64,000 nt of DNA, taken from positions 7,334,548 to 7,398,547 of the forward strand of contig CAJINV010000004.1 of NCBI GenBank assembly GCA_905178155.1, given 5' to 3'. The position numbers and the translations under genes are program-made. The notes under the pieces were generated by a model. It did no database searches. It was not told the origin of the DNA and saw only the letters and a list, made by a program, of their open reading frames with translations. Positions 1-9,500 of this stretch are shown piece after piece; the first letter of the stretch is position 1, and each line of letters starts with the position of its first letter. Source of the stretch: Amoebophrya sp. A120 (lineage: Eukaryota > Sar > Dinophyceae > Syndiniales > Amoebophryaceae).

Positions 1-606
1 TCTATTGTACACAAAGCAAAAGCTGCAAAAGAAGTCGGAAACACAGAGTCAGAGCGCCTACGTGTACGCCCATCCGAGTTGATTTGCAGTGGAATTTTCA
101 TATCTTTTTACGTTTATCGCGACAACCGATGTCACTCGGGCTGCGGTAGAAGGCAGGACTGGCTTGCAACGACGTTCTTGACTTCTCTTCCGGTGTTTTC
201 GCAAAAATCCTCGCTCGTCCTCACCGTAAATTGAACTTCGGGGTCGTTGGCAGCATATAGCGTCGCCTTCTAAAACAAGGAGGCACTTCTAGCGAGCTCC
301 CGTCTCTTCGACGCACGGACCGGACGCTGCTGCTCGCGCAACTCCTCAGGTTCCTCTTCCAGCTCACGACGCTGTCGGGCCAATCAAAGCGCAAAAAAAC
401 TTATTATCATGCCTGTCCATGTAAGTAAGCTAATTGTTTGCAGCGTGGTCTTATGATTATCCGTGATTATCTTCTTTGAGAATTACTCTTTCTGAACAAG
501 AAAGCAGTCGGGGGCGTATCAAAAAAATTCGTGCTCCGCATCTTCAAAACTTCGAACCTAGTCGACACGAAAGAGCGGTGAGAGCTGACTCAGGAGAGCG
601 CTCATA
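1..606. other. No gene recognised (left edge)
   Basis: I see no convincing coding region, RNA gene or introner here. The stretch lies downstream (3' side) of the minus-strand gene ending at 607. A short plus-strand open frame at 476-688 overlaps that gene and looks like a shadow. Confidence 0.4.
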
Positions 607-1968
607 TCAAAAATCACTCACTCCCGCGGTTTCCGAGCCATTACTCCCACTGGGACGTCCCAGCTCGCTCACCAACGTCGGCGGGTAGAGTCCCTCCCAG
701 ACGGTCTCGCCGTTGGCAGCACGGAGAACTCTTGCGGGACCGAAAAGGGGGCGGAAGAATGGCAGCCAGTGCTGCTGAAGTTTGGGTCGAGGTTCTAAAT
801 GCTCCCAACAACCGATGTCCCACGTCCCTCGTCCTGGCAGGTGTCTAACGCTGGCACTCTGGAAGTAACACGACTTGGGCTCCAGGCTCCTTGTGAGATC
901 CACATTGAGAAAATGCTCGGGCACTTCCCGCCCGATTAGATCGGTTAAGCCAGCACTCACCAGCAGGGAGAAGATGTTCGTCGTTGGCACGCCAGCATTG
1001 GCTGCGGCTTTGCAGGTCTGCAGAAAACGACCTCGGTCGCGAGCGCACAGCTGCGCTTGTGCCCGTACATCCATGGGCGCTTCCCAGCCTTGGAATTTCT
1101 GGGAGCTGAACCACATGTACTTCGGTACCAAAACGTTAAACAAATCCAGCCAGTTCTCCTGACTGCCGTAAACTTCTGTATCCGCTGGCGCTGCACCATT
1201 ATGCTGCAACTGCGTCATCACATCCTGCATCAAAGGAACGGAAGCTACGCCCGCCCGTGCCCATGCGAGAGGAATCGCACAAGCCACCTTGTCATCCGCA
1301 TCACGCAGCTCCTCACCCTCTTCCTGAGGCCACCGAGGATGTACCCCCGGGAACGGACCATAGTGAACCTTCTTTTCGACCCACTCTCCGCGGAGGATCG
1401 CGCGCTGGTCCCGCAGGGCCAGAAACACGTTTCGATTCTCCTGCGTCTCGGCCCGAGTTTTCCAGTACTGATAAAGAATCATGGGCCCATCTGAACGTTG
1501 TCCGATCGGGGTGTAAACGGAAAACGGCGAAGCCGACGCCGAGGCGGAGGATGAACTTGAAGGTTGTTCTGCAGCTGCAACGCCAGCTGCCGGAACATGC
1601 TCGCCGCGCCCGTTGGTCGTTACAGTTTCCGTTCTCTCAACTCTCTTGCACATCAGCAGCCCCGCCATAGCTTGAGTAGCAAACGCTTGAGCCGTACCCC
1701 CTTGCATGGGGGGATAGAACCCGCCCTCGTCCCTGGCAAGGAACGGAAAATCGGTCCCAGCACTTCGCAGTTGACTGGGTAGCTTGTCGGCGATTCGCTT
1801 TGCGGCCCTGGATTCGAATATCCGTGCGGCATACTCATGCTCAACATTTATTTCGGTCGTTGCAGGCCGAACAGACGAAGACACTACTACTCCAAGGAAC
1901 GTAGATAAGTAAAAAACCGCCAATCCCATGATCGGCCTGCGCATTCGGCGTTCCAAAAACATGCCCAT
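607..1968 (-). CDS. Unknown single-exon protein with N-terminal hydrophobic segment
   Basis: A 453-residue open frame runs from an ATG at 1968 to a TGA at 607 with no introner, unusual among its neighbours. After a basic start (RRMRRP) comes a hydrophobic stretch of about 20 residues (about 14-33, GLAVFYLSTFLGVVVSSS), so the product is probably secreted or membrane-anchored. A Ser/Ala run lies near residues 136-147. The rest looks globular, with several Trp and Cys residues (for example near KYMWFSSQKFQGWEAP). I do not recognise the family and assign no function. Length, absence of stops and composition support a real gene. An upstream exon cannot be excluded, but the signal-like start makes the ATG reasonable. 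Confidence 0.6.
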   Translation of the reverse strand: MGMFLERRMRRPIMGLAVFYLSTFLGVVVSSSVRPATTEINVEHEYAARIFESRAAKRIADKLPSQLRSAGTDFPFLARDEGGFYPPMQGGTAQAFATQAMAGLLMCKRVERTETVTTNGRGEHVPAAGVAAAEQPSSSSSASASASPFSVYTPIGQRSDGPMILYQYWKTRAETQENRNVFLALRDQRAILRGEWVEKKVHYGPFPGVHPRWPQEEGEELRDADDKVACAIPLAWARAGVASVPLMQDVMTQLQHNGAAPADTEVYGSQENWLDLFNVLVPKYMWFSSQKFQGWEAPMDVRAQAQLCARDRGRFLQTCKAAANAGVPTTNIFSLLVSAGLTDLIGREVPEHFLNVDLTRSLEPKSCYFQSASVRHLPGRGTWDIGCWEHLEPRPKLQQHWLPFFRPLFGPARVLRAANGETVWEGLYPPTLVSELGRPSGSNGSETAGVSDF

Positions 1969-2859
1969 TTTTGTTCAGTTCCACTGCATGCGACAAAACG
2001 ATGAATCGGATTCAAAGGGATAGATCTGACAGCAACACTTAGACTAGGTCTTGGTCGTGGATGTCGAAGATTAGTAAAAAGGCCAAAAACAATACAAAAA
2101 AAGGTGTGCAGACTGATGCTGCTTGCGACAAAATCGAAGGTAAAGGTAAATCTCGACTTGATCCAAAATGGCTACACAGCCTGCAGATATATACGGTAAA
2201 GAAATATGAAACGCAATCCACCACGCCAGTGCAACGTCTACTGGAGCACAAGTGCGCGCGTCAATTCTATAAATAATTTCCATCACCACTTCAAGGATGA
2301 GTTCTCAACGTTCACGGTGAGTAGTTGTAGTACTCCAGCTTCCAAAAATTGATCGCACAGATCGCAATCACTGATCCATTTCGAGCGACAACATTTGACG
2401 GGTTCTTGTTCTTTGTCGGGATCTACAATTTCGCACAGCTACGCAAGGCTTCTGACCTTGAAACTGAACCTGAATCTGATTTCGCTAGTTCCACACATGA
2501 GATCGGTAAAATCTAAATTTAGATTTGGGCGATGAGATGAGCCTCCGACGGAACCGAATCATACTTCATTATTTTGGAACGACAATGCAGTGGCGGGGGC
2601 GGCTTTTCAGGATTGCGCTACTATTTCTTTGAAAAGATAACATAAGTGTCGAATCTTGTTGGGACTTGCTCCTTGAAATACGAACCGACTCTGTAAATGA
2701 GCACGACACACTTGACCAATGATTCCGATCAGAACTCACTGCGAACAAGCGAAGAAGGAAACGAAACCGAGCCTCGCGACGAGGTCAAGACAACGTCCGT
2801 GAGGACAAGAGAACGTAATGTGGCGAGTTTGACATTTTTCCGCGCCTCCGAAATCTATT
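1969..2859. other. Intergenic, nothing convincing
   Basis: This is a spacer between two minus-strand genes. Short plus-strand frames at 2061-2276 (71 codons, Lys-rich) and 2697-2912 (71 codons, Glu/Thr-rich) show no recognisable domain and are not supported by neighbours. I see no introner or tandem repeat. Confidence 0.4.
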
Positions 2860-5800
2860 TCATGATGCACTTCGAAAACCTTCCGCAATGGACGGACCCC
2901 GTGCGGTTATGAGAAAAATCAACGACGTCGGCTTGCTATGAACCGCAAAAGTATCGCACTCGGATAGATGCATTACAAATTAAGAAAAAGATTTGCAATG
3001 CATGACTGCAATACGAGTGCATTACTTTTGCAATTCATACTTGCAGCGATGCCCGCTCATCCCGCTCGCGCCCGCCGTACTGCCGTCGGAAGTGGTCGCG
3101 CTGGATGAAACCGTCACGAGTTCCTGCGCTTTCGTTAACACGTGCAAGGGCAAAGTGGTGCTTTCCTCCGGGCTTAGCCGAAGGGAAAACGTGGTTATCC
3201 CGGACCTGCCGAACCAGGTGACCAGCGTGATGTCCGCAAAATCGCGGCTGGCCAACAACCGCAACAGCTGCGAGTCCGGCTTTTCCAAGCCGAGGCATTT
3301 CAAAATCAGCATGCCCTCCAGCACGGTGGAATCCTATCCACTGCAAAAGAATCGGAAGTAGCCCCACTCATGGCGTTCATGCATATACAGATATCTGTCT
3401 GTTTTTTTACCATTTTCAGCATTAGAAACTTTTGTTGTTTGAAAAAGTTTGTCATGCGATTTGTACTACATACGATACTTTTGTCATGCATAGATCCTTG
3501 CTGAGCTTGATTTCCAATTTGAGCTCGTCACTATTCTCCGGAAAAACGGATAGCCCGAGGGCCGACACGTGGTGAACCTGCATGGCGTTTTTTTGTTTTG
3601 GGACTACCGTGGTGGACCTGCAAGACAATTTTTTTCCTAAGGTAAATCCGCATTACAAATTTGAATTTCGTTTGTAATGCTGTAATGCAATCTATACTAG
3701 TACGATACTGCATAATCTTCTTACAAACATATACCGCAACTTCCGGCTGCAAGCAGTACTGATGCAGCGAATCCAGCTCTGCGCAGTGCGGACAAAGCAG
3801 CATCACCAGGTCCCAGGACAGGTCGCCATGAAAGGTCACGCCGGCGTCAATCGAGTGCGCCAGCGTCTCGTCTTCTTCCCCAGGCGACGTGACGTCTAAC
3901 TGGTCCACTTCTTGTTCGGCGCGTAGTCGTGTGGTCTCTGCTGCGGCTGGGACTTGGCCGGGCGGTTTGCTGGTAGTTGTAGTACCATCCCCCGTTTGTA
4001 GTTGCACTTCTAGCCCCTGCACTTCCACCTGCTCGACGTCGATGGTCTTTACGGTTTCCGGGGAGGCAAGAAGGGACGACGCGGCTGCGTTCTGCGGGAA
4101 GTCTGATAACCTGCACCAGGTGGACAAGTGGGTGACTTCCTGTTCGTGTTCTTCAAACAGAGCTTGTAACCGGGACAACTGCGGGGCTTGCGGTATCCTA
4201 CAGTCCTGCATGAAGGCAAGCGCTTGCTCGAGCATGTCTGTTGAAGTGTGAGAGGAAAATGCGTAGGTTTTTCTTTCAAGTTTCCTACGTCAGAACGCGT
4301 ATTATCAGAGAGAACAAGGGTGCCGTGTGTTTCATACTGGCATTCTACAACTTCTAGGGAGGACAATTATGCCTTCGAGAAGATGAACAAGCCTGCTGTC
4401 TTTACATCAAAAAACCCTAACCCTTCTATACCCGTCTCCCCCTTCGCACACAAAACTTCATGCTCGTAGCCACCAACGTCCCGCACGGCTGCATGGGATC
4501 CTACGGCGCAAGAATCGTCAAATGCTTCGGCCCAGTGGTGGAAAAAATCTGCCTGTTTCTCGTGCGCAGTTTTGCTGACAAAATCCGAGCTGTGCTCAAT
4601 CGTGAGGGCGCCCCACGTCTGCTGCGCACGTGGCGTGTGCTCCGCGACGGGCTTCTTTCTCCAAATTCGCAGCGTGATCGTCTTCACCAGGGGGATGGTT
4701 GGCGTTGGATGTTGTTCCTGTGAAGAGGCCTGTTCTCCTGGTGCACCAGGGGAGTTTGTTTTTATTTCCTCATCTTCGTTGCATATCAGCACTTCCAGCT
4801 CCGCCTTGCAATCCGAAACTGCTATTTCGTCCATCGTGATGATCACGTCACCGGTCTCCAGCCCCTTCATTCGTGCCCACTTGTGGGTTTGCTATCAAGT
4901 GCAAAAATGTCCGGGTCTGGTAGATTCTTACATTTGTCATGCATGTCTGACATGACTCGAGAATTTGTGATGCATGGGCACGAAAAAACTCTCCTATCTG
5001 TCATCCAAAAACGCAGCTTCTCATGCGGAACACGCAACACATAGCAGCTCAAAAATTTGTCATGCTGGGTTGCGTATTGCAGTCCGGCTATCATCCACTT
5101 TTTGCATCACAAGTTTCCAGACCCAGACATTTTTGCATTTGATATTTGCCTCTCCACTTCGATCTCGACGCCGTTGCCCACATATCAAATGCATATGTGT
5201 CTGGGTCTGGAACTTTGCTAGACTTGTCATGCAGGTTTTCCATGACCCATATGATCTGTAATGGAGGACCTAGCATGACGGATTCCGTGAGATCACTATC
5301 ATGCCTATCCTGCATGAGAAACTGCCTCTCAACTTGATCAAAATTGGACAGCATTTGGGAATCACGCAACACAGATTTTTGCATGATTCAGATTTAGCAT
5401 GACAAGTTCCAACCTTCCAGACCCAGACATTTTTGGAGTGCATACCACATTCCGATCGGAGTTCAGGACCAGGTTGCAGAGCGGGGTGCCTCGGGATTTC
5501 TGCACTTCGGCGGTGCGAACTTCGACTTCGAATTCTGTGTAGTCGTCCGGGACTTTGACGCGGTTCTCCACTTGCGGAGAGTCCGCGGACTTGGAACCGC
5601 AACAAGCGACCATGTTTTGTTGCTCGTTTCCTACTTGTGAAACGACGTTTAGCAATTTTATCGAAGCAGTAGCAGTAGACACAGAAGTACCAAGAAATTC
5701 ATCTAAGTTCACCGAGAAGGAACTGCGGACAACTGCTCACTCTTTTGCGGTGGCTCATCACTCTCCAGTGCTCCTCCTTCCTAACTTCGACACTTCTCCC

Positions 5801-6057
5801 GCCGCTCGCTCCGCCTGACTGCGACCACGCGTGCCGCTGTTGAGCGCCGTGTCGTATTCATGTTGGCACCTCCAGAGGAAAGTCGAACATAACGGAAAAC
5901 GGGAAGCGAAAGCCACATCTTCCTCAAGCCCGCGGCCCGGGCGATCGTGATCGAAAATGTCGTCGGTTGGTACTATTCTAGATGCTTTCATCGTTTTTCT
6001 TTCCTGTCCAGTATGGTCATTGTCCTTTGTAGGAGCAAATGCAAAATCTTCCATCAT
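2860..6057 (-). CDS. PDZ-like domain protein interrupted by four introners
   Basis: This is a multi-exon minus-strand gene. The exon at about 5740-5445, a very short exon (5182-5145) and the exon from 4893 join in frame across two family B introners. They give a PDZ-like pattern: a strand with GTPLCNLVLNSD, then GLETGDVIITMDEIAVSD, ending near TITLRIWRKKP. A GT-AG intron (about 4403-4240) leads to an exon with LEQALAFMQD. A second GT-AG intron (3618-3724) contains decayed introner sequence. Two family A introners precede the C-terminus, which closes at a TGA near 2860. The 5' end is uncertain: an ATG at 6057 opens a 99-codon exon, but its junction to the 5740 exon was not resolved. PDZ domains bind C-terminal peptides; partners are unknown. 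The call rests on pattern only. Confidence 0.5.
2937..3039. mobile_element. Introner, family A
   Basis: The ends are TATGAACCGCAAAAGTATCG and its near-complement, flanked by the 5-bp duplication CTTGC. Removing the element and one CTTGC keeps the host frame open to a stop near 2860. Confidence 0.85.
3335..3493. mobile_element. Introner, family A
   Basis: One end is TATCCACTGCAAAAG and the other is CTTTTGTCATGCATA. The flanking duplication is short (ATCC). It lies in the 3' part of the PDZ-like gene. Confidence 0.75.
3618..3724 (-). other. GT-AG intron containing a decayed family A introner
   Basis: On the minus strand the intron starts GTAAGA and ends TTGCAG. Inside are recognisable family A pieces, the GCATTACAAATT/TTTGTAATGC inverted pair and ACTAGTATAG, but the TIR ends are degraded. 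It looks like an introner now spliced through canonical sites. Confidence 0.6.
4894..5144. mobile_element. Introner, family B
   Basis: The TIRs are TATCAAGTGCAAAAATGTC and a matching end reading CAGACATTTTTGCATTTGATA minus its first base. The duplication is TTTGC. It lies inside the PDZ-like region and is removable in frame. Confidence 0.85.
5183..5444. mobile_element. Introner, family B
   Basis: The ends are TATCAAATGC plus TCTGGGTCTGG, and the complement. The duplication is CCACA. Only about 38 bp of exon separate it from the next introner. Confidence 0.85.
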
Positions 6058-6572
6058 GTTTTTGTTCGATCATGATTTGCTTGTTCTTACACCTCCAGTG
6101 GGCAAATTCTTGTAAGCACATGTACAAGGCAACATGGGTATCAAGCTACGCAGCTGAGATGACGTAAATTACATGCGAATCATAGTTGTATATCAATTTT
6201 AATATTTTCGTGTTTAGTGTTTGACGTACACGTAGACGTACATCATTGAGGACGGTGCATTATGCGATTAATTTTTCATGTCGTCCATCGAACAAGGCTG
6301 ACGTAATCCATCGGTCAGCCCAATCATGATGATGTTGTTGCAATGTCAGTTGAGAAAGATATCATGTTAAAAATTCTCTACGGCGTAGCTCTACGGTTTA
6401 ATATTTTTCTCACGAACCACTCGGAATTGCTGTACGTGAACGTGCTTCATCTGCGCCCGGTCACCTGCGACGTCGAGAATGATCTGCTCTTTTCTGCCAC
6501 CGATCGTCGTTTGAGTTTGCCTTCCCCTACTTCCCTCCGCACCAAATCGTCTCGCAGCGTCCAAAGTACTAC
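6058..6572. other. Intergenic spacer
   Basis: This AT-richer spacer lies between the transporter stop and the PDZ-like gene. A 77-codon plus-strand frame at 6343-6576 has no recognisable features. Nothing else was seen. Confidence 0.4.
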
Positions 6573-9500
6573 TTAGTTTGTGACACCCGCTGGTGCAGCA
6601 GCGCCGCCGAAGGGGTTCTCATTGTTCAAGTTGGTCCAGCTTTTGTCCCGTTTCGTGTTCACGTACATGTCTTCATACGGTGGGCTGTACGGCGGAAGCG
6701 GTGTGGCCAGGTATCGGCTAGCCGGGGACGGCATGGGAGAGGCTGTAGAAGTACGCGGAGTGGGAGTTGTGCGAGTTTTTATCAATTTTTCTGTGATAAC
6801 TACAACATGCTGCCGTGCTTGTTTTTATTGTGACGATCATGATGCGAATGCCGTTGCGAAATAAATAACACAGAAATATTCATCGAGAACAACTACCGAC
6901 AAAGCTCGCCAAGTCCTTCTCGTCTTCGGGGTACAGGGACGGAAACGGCAGTGTGAGGAGCCCCCCGTAGATGCACTGGCCGCAAATCAAAGTGACGAAC
7001 CCCACCGCCTGCAACCAAGAGTAGTCGTTCCAGAGCTCGCCGAATTCCGCGTACTGCGCGGGCGCGAAATAGGTGATCGCCAGGTCGATGCCCCACACCA
7101 GCGCCGTCCGGCTGGCGTCAATCATCGTGAAGTGGACTGCGGAGAGACTGCTGGTGACCAGCATTCGAGCCACGTTGTAGGTGCAGCAGGAACAGAGGTA
7201 GATCTGTAGTTTGGAGTGGTAGCTTTGCTTTTGCTTTTTGTGCTTTATGAATATGTTTCATCGCTCTTTCATGACGATCAAGATGAACAACATACACACG
7301 GTAAGTAGATGGACATGGATCTCAATAGGGGATGATCTGCTGCAAAAACGACCGAAACATCAAAAAGAAAAAACGTATACCGCCAGCATGGTCTGGAGTC
7401 CCAAGGAGTTGCTGAGCATGGTGAGGGTGTCTATTGTGTTTTCTTGCACTCCGCCGACATCCGACCCCGGCAAGACTTCGCACAGGGGGAAAACAAACAA
7501 GAGCATCACCAAGCAGCCCCACACGCCTTCGTAGCCGACCAGTGTGAAGCAGCCCATTTCCACGTTCTTCAAAAGTCTTTCCTCAGCCACACACTGCGCA
7601 GCCTGCAGGACCTGTGCCGCCATCACAAAAGCGACACCGAGCGCGGCGGCGTTGTTGCCATCAGATGGTGCTGTAGCCGTGGTTCCGGTGCTGGCGTCGG
7701 CCTAATAGAGTTGTTCTTTTGCGACTTTAGTATTCTCATCCGCCCCATGCAAAAACAAAAAGTAGCAAAATGATGAAAAGTTATTTAGCAATACTAGCAA
7801 CACAGATGACTGAAGAATACTCCATGCGCGATCTGTGCCAGCATGCGACACAAAAATCTTCTTGAAATGTAGATTTTATGTGTACCGGCTGATTCGATCC
7901 GTCCGACCCGTCCCCACCGAGCACGGAGGCTGCGCCGACGCAGGAAATGCCCAGCTATCAAATGCAAATATGTCTGGGTCTGGAAATTTGTGATGCTAAA
8001 ACAACCGCACCGACATTGCCATTATCCATTATCACTGGGGAAGCAAGCCTCCGCAGGCGCTGGAGCGGCATAGGGTCAGAACCGCGAAAACATCGCGAGT
8101 ATTTCTTCATCCCCGGGCACTCATATTTTTTTCAACCATACTTTGCGCTCACAACTGTAATAGAAGCAGACAGGGAATCCGTGATTGGATTACACAGACC
8201 CCCAGAAACCTGCTATACAATGAGATCAATGTATGGAAGCTAACAGACCCAAGCCGTATGATGATCTCGTAGATCTACAGCAAGGGCGTTTTAGAGCTTC
8301 CACGCAGTGCGACTACAGGACATAGATGCGGAAATTGAAGAACTGCGGCCCTTTCTGTGGACTGGGGGGGACGAGAGACCTTTGCCGGGCTCTGGCGTGT
8401 CCTTGCAGCTGGTCTGTCCGCCGCGCCACTCGTTCCCTCTACCACTTCGCTGGATGTCGCCGCTGGGGCAAATGCTTGGGGCCGAGGAATTTGCAGCAAC
8501 ACTTCTGTTGTTGAGTGCCCCTACACATCTGTTGTTGAGTGCTACGGGAGTAAGCCGCCTGTTGGGCTTACTGCTGAAAATTCCTCTAGCCCTGCCGCAT
8601 TTGAGGAGACTCCTACCGTTCCATTCCGCTCTGTGGTAGCCGACTTTGCTCGCCTCCCGGATTGCGGTTGTACGGCACGACTACTATTTACCGCTCCTCA
8701 GGACACCCGCAGGACGGTAAACGGCGACGCCGCGAACATGGAGAAGTTGCTGCCCATGTCCGTCAGGCTAAGCGAGGACCTTGCTGCTGCGCAGGATGGT
8801 GCGTGGACGACTGCTGCAGGATTCAGGCGCCGTGTCCGGGCGGGGAGGAGGTCATTTTTAGGAGGGGTACTCGGCAGCACGGGGCGCTGGTTCTGAGATC
8901 TCGGCTACCTAGTGTAAAGGGGGGGCCTGAGATCTAGTAGGCTACTATAAAGGGGGGCACAGCGGACCCGCCACGCTCGGGTGTTTATCTACTTCTTTCG
9001 AAACTCCTCTTCAGGGAGTCGGGGGAGGTACCGACGTGGTGTCAGTGGTGGTAAAATGATTGTGAGTCATCGCATCTACTCTACGGCATAGCTCCCCCTA
9101 TTCTAGATTTGTTGGATCTCAGGCAACAAGGCAAAGCCTTGAGCCAAATGCAGAGCGCTTTCGCACACGAACTCCGAATGCGAAACTGCGTTTTTGTACG
9201 ACATGAGAGGCTGCAACTTTTGTTGGTCATGCAATACAGAACTCACTGAAATGCAGCAACCGCATTACAAGTGCCAACTTTCCTGACCCAGACATATTTG
9301 CAATGCATACCAGCACGCACACAGCAATTCCGAGCCAGTTGAACCCGTACATGCGTCGCTTCAGGAACAGGATCGACAGAAAGGCGGAGAACACGATCAT
9401 GCTGCCGCGGAGCATTTGCCAGACAGACGCGGAAATGTACAGCAGGCCGATGAAGTTCAGTCTATCCTGAGGAAAAACGTCCCCATCCTATAGTAGTTGT

